Assembly: GCF_021654795.1 (NCBI RefSeq) | Contig: NZ_AP025344.1 | Location: 4,402,501 to 4,466,500 of the forward strand | From: Paenibacillus dendritiformis | Lineage (GTDB): Bacteria > Bacillota > Bacilli > Paenibacillales > Paenibacillaceae | Direction of reading: 5' to 3' | Length of the DNA: 64,000 nt | Part shown: piece by piece, positions 8,843-16,623 of the stretch | Numbering within the stretch: the first letter of the stretch is position 1 | Layout: every line of letters starts with the position of its first letter | Made by a program: the position numbers and the translations under genes | The notes under the pieces: model-generated | Told to the model about the DNA's origin: nothing | The model's input: only the letters and a program-made list of their open reading frames with translations | Database searches by the model: none

Positions 8843-9265
8843 CTAGATCATTTCTTTGGCAATGAACTGGCGGGCGGCTTCCGCGAATGGAGGCAACAGC
8901 TCCGAGAGCTCCGCCAGGACCGGATGAAGTTCGCCTCTCTTCCAAGAAGCGTAGTCCTGGACAAGCGGTTTGCGAAGCCGAACGAGACCAAGCAAGCCGT
9001 CATGCAGCCGTTCCGGGATGGCTCCCTCCTGGGATAAAATATCCACGATGTCCTCATAGCTGCTCGCGTCCCTCATCATAAATCCGTCGATCAGCAGACT
9101 GCCGACATCGGTAATCAGCTCGATCGCGATATGTATCGCCCGTTCTTGCGCATAGGATGCGGTTAGGCTACCGTCCCATCCGTGCCGTATCGCGTTCGCG
9201 GCTTCCACGATTTCGGGAACCATATTCAACCGTTGCTCGATCTGTGTGGTGTTCACATAATACAT
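8843..9265 (-). CDS. DUF86 / HepT-like protein (YutE type)
   Basis: 140-residue all-helical protein. The pattern ERAIHIAIELITDVGSLLID and RLRKPLVQDYASW fits DUF86/HepT-like proteins. In HepT-MntA toxin-antitoxin systems the RNase motif is R-x4-6-H-x-Y; here the equivalent is RKPLVQDY, with no His, and no MntA-type nucleotidyltransferase gene is adjacent. It is therefore better read as the solitary chromosomal YutE type of unknown function. Good GGGGAG ribosome binding site before the ATG. Confidence 0.7.
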   Translation of the reverse strand: MYYVNTTQIEQRLNMVPEIVEAANAIRHGWDGSLTASYAQERAIHIAIELITDVGSLLIDGFMMRDASSYEDIVDILSQEGAIPERLHDGLLGLVRLRKPLVQDYASWKRGELHPVLAELSELLPPFAEAARQFIAKEMI

Positions 9266-9337
9266 CGCTAGCCTCTCCCTTCTCTGTCAGACGCTGTCAC
9301 AGACAGCATATCGAAGCTGGACATGATTCGCAAGCAC

Positions 9338-9364
9338 AAAAAAAGGAGCCCGCCAGCCCCTTTT
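9338..9364 (-). terminator. Terminator of the cupredoxin gene
   Basis: Stem with arms AAAAGGGGC / GCTCCTTTT on the minus strand (one G-T pair), 6-nt loop, followed by a run of T residues. Confidence 0.7.
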
Positions 9365-9378
9365 CCTGAAAAACCTGC

Positions 9379-9765
9379 TTATTCCACGATCAAATAAGAT
9401 TTCATATCATCATGACCTGTACCACACATGACTGAACAGTGAATTAAATATTTCCCCGGTTTGTCGAAAACAAAGTCCTTCTCCATTTGACCGTCTTTCA
9501 AGTCGATCTTGAAATCTTCAATGGCGGCGCCATGAAAGCCGGATTCATTCACCAGCTTCAGGCGGACCTTTTCCCCAGCCTTGACCTTATATTCGGCCTG
9601 ATCGAACGTAAAATCATTGCTCGCTACGATCTTGACAAGCTTAACGCCTTCTGGAGCTGCTTCTTCTTGCTCTGCCTTCGGCATGTTGAAGAGCAACAAT
9701 CCGATGGCGAAAACGCACGCGATGCTGAACAATGTGAACATTGCCCATTTTTGCATAACTGTCAT
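9379..9765 (-). CDS. Membrane-anchored CuA-type cupredoxin (cytochrome oxidase subunit II-like)
   Basis: 128 residues: one N-terminal membrane anchor (about 8-27), then a single cupredoxin domain facing outside. It keeps a full set of CuA-type ligands: His in ESGFHGA and C-x3-C-x3-H-x2-M in HCSVMCGTGHDDM. Subunit II of cytochrome oxidase uses the same motif for its binuclear copper site, but that protein is usually longer with two anchors and is encoded with subunit I; here no oxidase gene is near. It may be an accessory copper or electron-transfer protein. AAAGGGG precedes the ATG; a second ATG follows at codon 4. Confidence 0.8.
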   Translation of the reverse strand: MTVMQKWAMFTLFSIACVFAIGLLLFNMPKAEQEEAAPEGVKLVKIVASNDFTFDQAEYKVKAGEKVRLKLVNESGFHGAAIEDFKIDLKDGQMEKDFVFDKPGKYLIHCSVMCGTGHDDMKSYLIVE

Positions 9766-9798
9766 ACGCCCCTTTGTCAGTTACATTCGTCACCTTTT

Positions 9799-9828
9799 AT
9801 ATTACAAAATCTTTCCTGAATCTCTCAA
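9799..9828 (-). promoter_or_regulatory. Candidate sigma-A promoter for the cupredoxin gene
   Basis: TTGAGA, 18-bp spacer, TAATAT on the minus strand, ending about 34 bp before the start codon. Judged by eye in AT-rich sequence. Confidence 0.4.
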
Positions 9829-9972
9829 CCCTAACTTGAAAATTTCTAAATCATTTTTGAACTTTGTGACGAATTGATGAACGAAAGCAATATTTTTGTT
9901 ATTTTTGCCGTTTATTCACGATTTCATCCTACGGAAACGCTGGGTTCTTTCTTACATTTTCGTGAACACGCT

Positions 9973-10371
9973 CTATTGGTTATCCTCATTATTTTTGAGG
10001 GAGGCGATGAATTTCCGAAGCTTCGGCGGAAGGGGAAGCCCGAGTCGACCATAGTTTTCCACAATGGAGACGAGTTCGTTCGCCAGGTAAAAGCTGATAG
10101 CGCCTTCTCGTATCCAGACGGTCCCGAAGACCGTATCCACATGATGCGCCAAAATGACGATAAACAGCATCAACCCTTTGCGAGTCAGGCCCCAAAACCC
10201 GACTTCGCTGCTCAAACCCTTGCCTTCCCGCAGCGATGCGGCGATGCCGGAGATGTAATCAATAGCGATCGCAATGATAAAAAGCGATAACAGCGGGTTC
10301 CAGGTGCCGAACAGGAAAGCGACAATTCCCCCGAGGATCCCGCTTAAGCTGTTCAGAGCAAGCTGTCTCAC
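9973..10371 (-). CDS. Phage holin family protein (TcdE/UtxA-type holin 4)
   Basis: 132-residue membrane protein with three or four hydrophobic helices and the motif IIAIAIDYISGIAASLREG, typical of the toxin-secretion/phage-lysis holin family (PF05105 type), then FWGLTRKGLMLFIVILAHHVD. Such genes also occur outside prophages in spore formers. No endolysin or phage gene is adjacent, so it is probably chromosomal with a role in secretion or cell-wall turnover. The start is GTG at 10371, 8 nt after AGGAGG. Confidence 0.85.
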   Translation of the reverse strand: MRQLALNSLSGILGGIVAFLFGTWNPLLSLFIIAIAIDYISGIAASLREGKGLSSEVGFWGLTRKGLMLFIVILAHHVDTVFGTVWIREGAISFYLANELVSIVENYGRLGLPLPPKLRKFIASLKNNEDNQ

Positions 10372-10453
10372 ATGACCAACCTCCTCTTGCTGCGTGATAC
10401 ATTATCGTATGCAAGGTCTTGTCCATCCCGCCACGGACGGATTCCGTTCTGAT

Positions 10454-10496
10454 GAAAAAAATACGGACCGCCCCCTCCAGGAGACACGGTCCGTAT
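10454..10496 (-). terminator. Rho-independent terminator of the GH4 gene
   Basis: Stem ATACGGACCG/CGGTCCGTAT with a 16-nt loop and seven T residues on the minus strand. Confidence 0.9.
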
Positions 10497-10514
10497 CGCT
10501 CTTCGTTGTGATTC

Positions 10515-11822
10515 TTATTTGAAAAATTGCGGTAAATACGTCCGGTTCGCTTCCAGCATCTCATTCAGAAGCGCCTTCGCTACGCGGACAGAAGGGACAA
10601 GCGGGTGATGGACCATCGCTTGCAGCGCAATTCCCCGATCTCCGGTAACCGCGGCTTCTATTGTCAGCTGCTCATACGTCTTCACCGCATGCAGCAGTCC
10701 CTTGATATGCTCCGGAACCCAGCGCGGCGGCAGCGGAATCGGGCCTTGCTTCGTGACGACGCAATTCACCTCGATGCTGGCGTCGGCCGGCAGGAAGTCG
10801 TAAATGTTGCCGTTCAACACATTCAATGTCTGGATGTCGTGCCTGTCATTGTAGATAGAAGTCATCAGATTGACCGCCGCTTCCGAGTAATAAGCGCCGC
10901 CGCGCTGCTCCAGCTGCTTCGGCTTCTCCCGGAGCGATTCATCCTTGTACAGCTCGAACAATTCGGTCTCGACCCGGCTGACGACATCGGCGCGCGTTCC
11001 GTTCTTCGCCAGCGATTCCTTCATCTCCTCGAACATCTCATCCGTCTGATAGTAATATTTCAAGTAATACGTCGGAATCGCTCCCAAGGAGACGAGGAAG
11101 TCCGCATCCCAGCCCGTTGTCGGCACGTTCTTCGCATTATACGCTTTCCCTCCGGCTAACAGCTCCGGAAGCTTCTCCTCTCCCTTGACCGCAGCCGAAG
11201 TAACCCAATGAAGATGGTTGATGCCGACGAATTCCGGCAGCACCTCGGCTTCGGACACTCCATATTCCGCAGACAGGAATTTCTTGACGTTGATCGGCGA
11301 GTTGCACAACCCGATGGAACGAACCCTGCTATGCTTCGCGACCGCTTCGGTCACGATGCCTGCCGGGTTGGTGAAGTTGAGCATCCAGGCATGCGGCGCC
11401 AACCGCTCAATGTCACGGCAGATCTCCAGCAGGACGGGAATCGTTCGCAGCGCCTTCATCATCCCCCCCGGCCCTGTCGTCTCCTGGCCGATGACTCCAT
11501 GCTGAATCGGAATATGCTCGTCCCGCTTCCGGGCTTCGAGCAGACCGACTCGCATTTGCGTCGTGACGAAATCGGCGCCTTCAATCGCCCGCTCCCGATC
11601 CAGCGTTAGGTGTACATCGATAGGGTACCCCGATTCCTGGACCATGCGCTTCGCCAGATTACCGACAATATCCAGCTTATGCTTGCCTTGTTCGATATCG
11701 ACCAGCCATAACTCGCGGATTGGCATTTGCTCATAGTTGCGGATGAATCCTTCCACGATCTCCGGCGTGTACGAAGAGCCGCCGCCAATCACTGCAATTT
11801 TCAAGCCGTTGTTGTCTCCCAT
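10515..11822 (-). CDS. GH4 family 6-phospho-beta-glucosidase
   Basis: 435-residue NAD+- and Mn2+-dependent glycosidase of family GH4, which splits phosphorylated disaccharides by redox chemistry. Visible are the Rossmann start IAVIGGGSSYTPEIVEG, the metal-site segments LCNSPINV and VGINHLHWV, and NFTNPAGIVTEA. These fit the 6-phospho-beta-glucosidase (LicH/ChbF) branch. It is the last gene of a three-gene minus-strand cluster after an AraC regulator and a BadF-type sugar kinase. No sugar transporter is linked, so the substrate, possibly a beta-glucoside or chitobiose phosphate, is inferred only. GGGAGGT precedes the ATG. Confidence 0.9.
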   Translation of the reverse strand: MGDNNGLKIAVIGGGSSYTPEIVEGFIRNYEQMPIRELWLVDIEQGKHKLDIVGNLAKRMVQESGYPIDVHLTLDRERAIEGADFVTTQMRVGLLEARKRDEHIPIQHGVIGQETTGPGGMMKALRTIPVLLEICRDIERLAPHAWMLNFTNPAGIVTEAVAKHSRVRSIGLCNSPINVKKFLSAEYGVSEAEVLPEFVGINHLHWVTSAAVKGEEKLPELLAGGKAYNAKNVPTTGWDADFLVSLGAIPTYYLKYYYQTDEMFEEMKESLAKNGTRADVVSRVETELFELYKDESLREKPKQLEQRGGAYYSEAAVNLMTSIYNDRHDIQTLNVLNGNIYDFLPADASIEVNCVVTKQGPIPLPPRWVPEHIKGLLHAVKTYEQLTIEAAVTGDRGIALQAMVHHPLVPSVRVAKALLNEMLEANRTYLPQFFK

Positions 11823-11844
11823 GTGAGTACCTCCCTCGTTTTGA

Positions 11845-11859
11845 AAAGCAAATCGCTTT
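11845..11859 (-). promoter_or_regulatory. Palindrome AAAGC-N5-GCTTT before the GH4 gene
   Basis: Short dyad between the kinase stop and the GH4 ribosome binding site. It loosely recalls a CcpA cre site but has several mismatches to the consensus, so the binding protein is unknown. Confidence 0.3.
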
Positions 11860-11875
11860 AACTTATGATCGAAGC

Positions 11876-12847
11876 TTATCCGGGAAAAGTGAAAGACTTC
11901 AGCCGCGCATCCAGCTCCGGGCTGATGCGGCTTCCCGCTGCATCCATCGCGCTCAGCACCGCTCCCACGACCGGATCCGATTGCAGCCGGACGCAGCGTG
12001 CCTTCGGAGCCACTCGGCGCACTTCCCGGGCAACCGCATCCTGAAGATAAGCGCCCTTGCCACGCATTAACACGCTGCCGATAAGGACGACATCGAATTC
12101 GTCATCCGTCATGTTCAGCCTGCGAATGAGGGCATTGACCGCATTGCCGAGCTCCGTTCCTTCCTCTTCCAAAATTCGCTGCGCCACGGCATCGCCCTGA
12201 GCGGCCGCCTCGAACAAGCATTTAACCAAATCCCGCGGCACAGGCACGCCGTTGTCCAGCACATCCGTATACATTGCCTCCACGGTTCTGTAATTCATTT
12301 CCTTCAGAACAAGCGGTGTGAGTCCCGTCTGGTCCCCGCGGCCGTCCCACTCTCGAATGACCGCCCGGAACGCCAATACCGCCAGACTGGACCCTGCTCC
12401 GAATCCATCGCCGAACAGATGGCCGTAGCCTCCATACTGCAATTCCTCGCCATGGCGGTTGCGAGCGGCGCTGTTGAACCCCGTGCCGCTAATGATAACG
12501 CCGCCGTACGGACGATCCGTGCCGGCCCGCATGCCGATCATCGTGTCGCAGGCAATGGCGTGCCTGGCGAAGCCCAACTCCGCTATCATCGGCCGCAGGA
12601 TCACATAATCCGGTTCGCGGTCCGCCCCAGCCAAGCCGAAGTAGGCATAGCTCACATCCTCATGCCTGAATCCGGCCGATGCAAGCGCCGCTTCACAGGC
12701 GGCCCGGATATTGCGGGCTGCGCCATCCCGGTCAATCTGGTGATTCCCGTTGCCGGATAGGCCTGTGCCCAGCACGTTCCCTTCCGCATCGACCAGCAAG
12801 GCGTGTGTCTTGCTTCCTCCTGCGTCGACTCCTAAGTAGATGCTCAT
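11876..12847 (-). CDS. BadF/BadG/N-acetylglucosamine kinase family sugar kinase
   Basis: 323-residue ATPase of the ASKHA fold. Motifs: YLGVDAGGSKTHALLVD (phosphate-1), GLSGNGNH, AIACDTMIGM (phosphate-2), GVIISGTGFNSAARN (adenosine/sugar region) and GYGHLFGDGFGAGS. These fit GlcNAc or glucosamine kinases. With the downstream GH4 enzyme it could phosphorylate a sugar freed from a beta-disaccharide. I use the ATG at 12847 because GGAGAG sits 7 nt before it; the frame opens 15 nt earlier. The GH4 gene follows after 53 bp. Confidence 0.85.
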   Translation of the reverse strand: MSIYLGVDAGGSKTHALLVDAEGNVLGTGLSGNGNHQIDRDGAARNIRAACEAALASAGFRHEDVSYAYFGLAGADREPDYVILRPMIAELGFARHAIACDTMIGMRAGTDRPYGGVIISGTGFNSAARNRHGEELQYGGYGHLFGDGFGAGSSLAVLAFRAVIREWDGRGDQTGLTPLVLKEMNYRTVEAMYTDVLDNGVPVPRDLVKCLFEAAAQGDAVAQRILEEEGTELGNAVNALIRRLNMTDDEFDVVLIGSVLMRGKGAYLQDAVAREVRRVAPKARCVRLQSDPVVGAVLSAMDAAGSRISPELDARLKSFTFPG

Positions 12848-12983
12848 CGGTTTCTCTCCCATTCATCTGCAAATGCACCTCTCCGCACCTTCGCGGGCGA
12901 AAACATCATCTGTGCTATATCCCTACTGTACAATTTGATTTACCCCATTAACTACTACTAACCTCGTGTAAACTAATATGATC

Positions 12984-13886
12984 TTACTGTTTTTTCTTTG
13001 TTCGCTGATTCCGGATTTCGCTTGGCGACACACCGAACAGCTGCCGGAACAGCCGATTGAAATTCGATAAATTCCGAAATCCGCATTCGGATGCAATATC
13101 AATAATTTTCTCATCAGATGATTCCAATAAATGAACCGCTTGGGTCAGCCGGAGTTGGATAAGATAATCAAGCGGCGATGTGCCGACGGCCTGCTGGAAC
13201 AAGGCGCTGAAGCGGGACGGGCTCAAATGGGTCAACTCGGCCAATTCCTTCAGCGTCCACGGATAGGCCAGGTTGAGCTCCATCGTGACAATCAGTTCCT
13301 TCAGCGCATGAATTCCGCGGTGCTTCACCGGCGCCGGCTCGCCTTCCGAGATAGCGCCGTGGCGGTTCACGAGCGCGAGGAAGCGGGTCAGCTGCGCCCG
13401 GATGACCGATGCGTATGACGGAGCCCGGCTAGTCATCTCCTCCTTCATATTGAGGAGAATCGCAATCAATTCATCATATACCGGCATGTCCCGATTGAGC
13501 AGATTGGTGAACTGCACGCCCTGTTCCCGGAACGGGCGGAGCAAATCATGGTCATAGCGCATCTCCATAGCCAGCATTCCGGGATCGAACATATGAACGT
13601 CAATGATCAGATGATCCGTCTCGAAGGCGCGATGCAGGTCCTGTCCATTGATAAGGATAATATCTCCTGCTTGAAGCTGATATTTTACGCCATTGATCAC
13701 ATAAAATCCTGTTCCGCCCCGTATATAATTAATCTCCAGTTCCCGGTGCCAATGCAGCCGTTGAAAGCCTGGACTCACGCCTTCGGTCGTCGACACGAGG
13801 TACGGCATCGGGGTAGGCCAACTTACCGGATCAGGCATGACGGCCTTCGGCTTTTCCCGGGGTTCGGTATGTATATTCCGATCCAT
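12984..13886 (-). CDS. AraC family transcriptional regulator
   Basis: 300 residues: N-terminal cupin-like sensor (HWHRELEINYIRGGTGFYVI ... LQAGDIILING) and two C-terminal helix-turn-helix motifs (TLKELAELTHLSPSRFSALF and IIDIASECGFRNLSNFNRLF) ending in FGVSPSEIR. It lies 136 bp upstream of the sugar kinase in the same direction and is the natural regulator of the kinase-GH4 pair. The inducer is probably a sugar. AGGTG lies before the ATG; transcription starts within the 168-bp gap shared with the divergent 84-residue gene. Confidence 0.9.
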   Translation of the reverse strand: MDRNIHTEPREKPKAVMPDPVSWPTPMPYLVSTTEGVSPGFQRLHWHRELEINYIRGGTGFYVINGVKYQLQAGDIILINGQDLHRAFETDHLIIDVHMFDPGMLAMEMRYDHDLLRPFREQGVQFTNLLNRDMPVYDELIAILLNMKEEMTSRAPSYASVIRAQLTRFLALVNRHGAISEGEPAPVKHRGIHALKELIVTMELNLAYPWTLKELAELTHLSPSRFSALFQQAVGTSPLDYLIQLRLTQAVHLLESSDEKIIDIASECGFRNLSNFNRLFRQLFGVSPSEIRNQRTKKKQ

Positions 13887-14054
13887 TCAAGCTTCACCTC
13901 CGCAATGGAAACGTTCTCCTTCTATTACAGCAAAAAAAGCCGTTTCCGCAAAGAAAAACATTTCGTGTGTTGTACACAAATAAATTGACAAATGCAATAA
14001 AAAGACATTAAGATGTAAAATGCAAAAAAACTAAAGGGAGCAGGTGACCTACCC

Positions 14055-14309
14055 GTGAACTACCAACCGATTGTAAAGGAAAAGACGTTGATTGAGCGCA
14101 ATGATGAAGATAACCTGTATCAAGTGAAAGTGAAATTGCAGGATGGCACTCAATGCCGCGTCATCTACAACAAAGGAGCAATTACGATCAGCCGCTTGCT
14201 CTCCATTCCTTGTCCCGTATGCAGAAAAGATTTCATCTGCTCATGTCTGAACCGCTTCGCGGAACAAATTGACAGCCAAGTCCATTTATCCGACATGCTT
14301 GCCGAATAA
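14055..14309 (+). CDS. Small protein with CPVC..CSC cluster, unknown
   Basis: 84-residue soluble protein. The C-terminal half holds CPVCRKDFICSC, four Cys spaced like a small zinc or metal site. The N-terminal half is mixed charged and beta-like. The start is GTG at 14055 with AGGTGA 7 nt upstream. It stands between the divergent AraC gene and tRNA-Ala and seems to be a single-gene unit. I do not recognise the family. Confidence 0.65.
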   Translation: MNYQPIVKEKTLIERNDEDNLYQVKVKLQDGTQCRVIYNKGAITISRLLSIPCPVCRKDFICSCLNRFAEQIDSQVHLSDMLAE

Positions 14310-14324
14310 ATGAATAAATTCCTG

Positions 14325-14353
14325 TTGCAATTCCAGACATGTAGTGGTATAAT
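14325..14353 (+). promoter_or_regulatory. Sigma-A promoter of tRNA-Ala
   Basis: TTGCAA, 17-bp spacer, TATAAT, placed 12 bp before the mature tRNA 5' end: a near-consensus promoter at the expected distance. Confidence 0.8.
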
Positions 14354-14365
14354 GTAACAGGTAAC

Positions 14366-14440
14366 GGGGCATTAGTTCAGGGGGAGAACGCTTCACTGGC
14401 AGTGAAGAGGTCAGCGGTTCGAATCCGCTATGCTCCACCA
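14366..14440 (+). tRNA. tRNA-Ala (anticodon GGC)
   Basis: Full cloverleaf by eye. Acceptor arms GGGGCAT/ATGCTCC pair throughout with one G-U. D stem is GTTC/GAAC, anticodon stem CTTCA/TGAAG with loop CTGGCAG (anticodon GGC, reads GCC/GCU), T stem AGCGG/CCGCT with loop TTCGAAT. The discriminator and CCA end (ACCA) are encoded. It is a single tRNA, not part of a cluster, with its own promoter and terminator. Confidence 0.95.
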
Positions 14441-14456
14441 TCATAGCTACACTCGA

Positions 14457-14484
14457 GAACATCTGGATGAAGATGTTCTTTTTG
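14457..14484 (+). terminator. Terminator of tRNA-Ala
   Basis: Stem GAACATCT/AGATGTTC with a 6-nt loop followed by TTTTTG on the plus strand. Confidence 0.85.
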
Positions 14485-14499
14485 TTATGTCTATAAACA

Positions 14500-14533
14500 A
14501 AGAACCCGCAAGGGTTCTAAGATGCGGGTTCTT
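14500..14533 (-). terminator. Hairpin at the end of nrdR
   Basis: 11-bp stem AAGAACCCGCA/TGCGGGTTCTT starting within the nrdR stop region; T-rich sequence (TTGTTT) follows on the minus strand. Confidence 0.6.
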
Positions 14534-15006
14534 CATGAATGCTCCCCTAGAGAATTTTTGGACAGCAAGTGGGTAAGTTCCTTCATGAACATATTGATAT
14601 CCTTGAACTGGCGGTATACGGAAGCAAATCGCACATAAGCCACTTCGTCGACCGGATACAATTGCTCCATCACTCGCTCGCCGATAATGCGGCTCTCTAC
14701 TTCGGCATGAGCCGTATTCCTGAGCTGCTTCTCCACTTCCGACGCTATCATCTCCAGCCGTTCCACCGAGACCGGCCTTTTCTCACAAGCCCGGATCAGG
14801 CCTCGCAGCATCTTGTCGCGGCTGAACTCCTCACGGCTTCCATCCTTCTTTATCACAATCAGCGGTGTCTCTTCGACCATTTCAAAGGTCGTGAACCGCC
14901 GGCTGCACAGCTCGCATTCCCTTCTCCGCCGGATGGACTTGTTGTCATTGGCAGGCCGGGAATCCAGCACTTTCGTTCCAAGATGATCACAAAAAGGACA
15001 TTTCAA
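14533..15006 (-). CDS. nrdR: Transcriptional repressor NrdR
   Basis: 157-residue repressor of ribonucleotide reductase genes that senses ATP/dATP. An N-terminal zinc ribbon (CPFCDH...[12 protein letters not shown]) precedes an ATP-cone domain starting at [15 protein letters not shown]. Length and motifs are standard. The start codon is TTG at 15006, 8 nt after GGGAGG. No nrd genes occur in the window, so it acts at a distance. In B. subtilis it lies near coaE/ytaF/mutM/polA, as here. Confidence 0.95.
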   Translation of the reverse strand: MKCPFCDHLGTKVLDSRPANDNKSIRRRRECELCSRRFTTFEMVEETPLIVIKKDGSREEFSRDKMLRGLIRACEKRPVSVERLEMIASEVEKQLRNTAHAEVESRIIGERVMEQLYPVDEVAYVRFASVYRQFKDINMFMKELTHLLSKNSLGEHS

Positions 15007-15128
15007 ATCGTGTTCCTCCCTTCTTCCCGATTACACTCGGTTGTTATCGAAAATACCAGTCGTTACCTGTAATGAACTTAGCGAGAATGCACACAATACA
15101 ATTACCAACCGCAAGGAGGTGAATAGAA

Positions 15129-15350
15129 ATGGCCCAAAACAACCGTTCCAGCAACAACCTGGTTGTACCTCAAGCAACTGCAGCTCTCGAGCAAATGAAG
15201 TTCGAGATCGCTCAAGAATTGGGCATTGCCATTCCGCAAGACGGATACTATGGCAACATGGCAACCCGCGACACCGGTTCGATCGGGGGATACATCACGA
15301 AGCGCCTGGTACAAATCGCGGAGCAACAACTCGCAGGACAATTCAAATAA
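15129..15350 (+). CDS. Alpha/beta-type small acid-soluble spore protein
   Basis: 73-residue DNA-coating protein of the dormant spore, which protects DNA from UV and heat and is degraded by the Gpr protease at germination. It has KFEIAQELGI (with the Gpr cleavage region) and the conserved GYYGNMATRDTGSIGGYITKRLV stretch. A perfect AAGGAGGTGAA precedes the ATG. Expression is expected in the forespore under sigma-G; I could not identify a clear sigma-G promoter by eye. It is divergent from nrdR. Confidence 0.95.
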   Translation: MAQNNRSSNNLVVPQATAALEQMKFEIAQELGIAIPQDGYYGNMATRDTGSIGGYITKRLVQIAEQQLAGQFK

Positions 15351-15359
15351 GGCATTACT

Positions 15360-15400
15360 AGCATCGGAGCAAGCCGGTAACCCCCGGCTTGTCCGGTGCT
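15360..15400. terminator. Shared hairpin between SASP and transglycosylase genes
   Basis: Long stem-loop (arms AGCATCGGA / TCCGGTGCT outside CAAGCCGG / CCGGCTTG) between convergent genes. T-rich sequence after it is weak on the plus strand. Confidence 0.6.
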
Positions 15401-15403
15401 TAT

Positions 15404-15988
15404 TCATTTCATCCCATAGACGTCCGTATACTTATCATAATAATGGATTACGCGCTGTACGTACAGCTTCGTTTCCCCATAAGGAATCTGCTGCTTCACG
15501 GTCTCGTAGCGTCCGTCCCATGTATGATTGCGGAGCCATTTGCTTACATTGCCCGGACCGGCGTTATATGCCGCGATCGCCGCAATCCAGTTGCCATTGA
15601 ACTGCTTATGCAGCGATTGCAAATACCAGGTGCCGATATGAATGTTCGGGTCGATCTCGTACTTCAATTCCTCCATCGTCCAATGCGTATCCAGATTGAG
15701 CTGCTCCATCGCCCACGAGGCGGTCTCCGGCATCAGCTGCATTACCCCGATAGCGCCCTTCCGGGATTCTTGTCCAGCCTGATAATTCGTCTCTACCCGG
15801 ATGATCGCCGCCACGAGCAGCGGATCAATCTTATATTTGGCTGCGTGCTTCCGAATCTCTTCCTCATATGGAATCGGATACATCCAGCGGCCCAGCCATT
15901 GCGATTGCACGAATAGCAGAAATAGAAACCCCAGAAAGAGAACGAGCAAAAAACGCTTCTTCCGCATCAGATTCATGATTCGGCTCAT
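15404..15988 (-). CDS. Membrane-anchored lytic transglycosylase (SLT family)
   Basis: 194 residues. One N-terminal membrane anchor (about 10-30) then a goose-lysozyme-like SLT domain that cleaves glycan strands of peptidoglycan to anhydro ends. Catalytic Glu is in AIIRVETNYQ; GAIGVMQLMPETASW, IGTWYLQSL and AAYNAGPGNV are the remaining family motifs. The ATG overlaps the coaE stop (ATGA), so it is translationally coupled to coaE. Its extracellular location and the sporulation neighbours suggest cell-wall remodelling. Confidence 0.9.
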   Translation of the reverse strand: MSRIMNLMRKKRFLLVLFLGFLFLLFVQSQWLGRWMYPIPYEEEIRKHAAKYKIDPLLVAAIIRVETNYQAGQESRKGAIGVMQLMPETASWAMEQLNLDTHWTMEELKYEIDPNIHIGTWYLQSLHKQFNGNWIAAIAAYNAGPGNVSKWLRNHTWDGRYETVKQQIPYGETKLYVQRVIHYYDKYTDVYGMK

Positions 15989-16581
15989 AGCAAGCCTTTC
16001 TGAAGCAAGAACTGTTCCACCTGCTTCCGAGTCTCTTCCATTCCCTTGCTATTGTCGATGACATAATCCGCCCGTTCCCGCTTCATCTCAATGTCCCACT
16101 GAGATCGAAGCCGTTCGGATGCTTCCGCTTCGGTAATCTCGTCCCGCCGTATCAAGCGCTCCAATTGGATCTCTTCCGGCACGTAGACGACGACGATCTC
16201 TTCGAAGCGATCGGTCAAGCCGGACTCATACAGCAGGGGCACGTCCACGACAACAAGGGATTGCGGATGCTCTTCCTCCAGCCGGCGCATCTGCGTCATC
16301 ATCTCCTGCCGGATGGCCGGGTGGGTGATCTCTTCAAGCGCTTTCCGTTCGGCAGGGTTGGAAAATACAACGTTTCCAAGCCGCTTGCGGTCAAGCGAAC
16401 CGTCCGGCAGCAGCATGTCCGCTCCGAACCGTTCCGCAATCCGATCTAACGCGGGACTGCCAGGAAGCACGATCTCCCTGGCAATCCGATCCGCATCAAC
16501 AAGCAGAGCGCCCCGTTCCACGAGCAGACGGGAGACGGTGCTTTTCCCCGACGCAATGCCGCCGGTTAATCCGATGTTCAT
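15985..16581 (-). CDS. coaE: Dephospho-CoA kinase
   Basis: 198-residue enzyme for the last step of coenzyme A synthesis, phosphorylation of the 3'-hydroxyl of dephospho-CoA. The P-loop is GGIASGKSTVSRLL near the N-terminus; DADRIAREIV and VVDVPLLYESGL are typical CoaE motifs. Its position beside ytaF, mutM and polA matches the Bacillus order. Confidence 0.95.
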   Translation of the reverse strand: MNIGLTGGIASGKSTVSRLLVERGALLVDADRIAREIVLPGSPALDRIAERFGADMLLPDGSLDRKRLGNVVFSNPAERKALEEITHPAIRQEMMTQMRRLEEEHPQSLVVVDVPLLYESGLTDRFEEIVVVYVPEEIQLERLIRRDEITEAEASERLRSQWDIEMKRERADYVIDNSKGMEETRKQVEQFLLQKGLL

Positions 16582-16623
16582 GCCTTCACCTCATTTATTT
16601 GCCTGCTTACATTTCCATTCCGT

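Noticed and set aside
8843-9265. HepT-MntA toxin-antitoxin module
   Set aside because: No adjacent MntA nucleotidyltransferase and the R-x4-6-H-x-Y motif lacks its His.
9973-10371. Prophage remnant signalled by the holin gene
   Set aside because: No other phage gene nearby; host-like composition and operon context.
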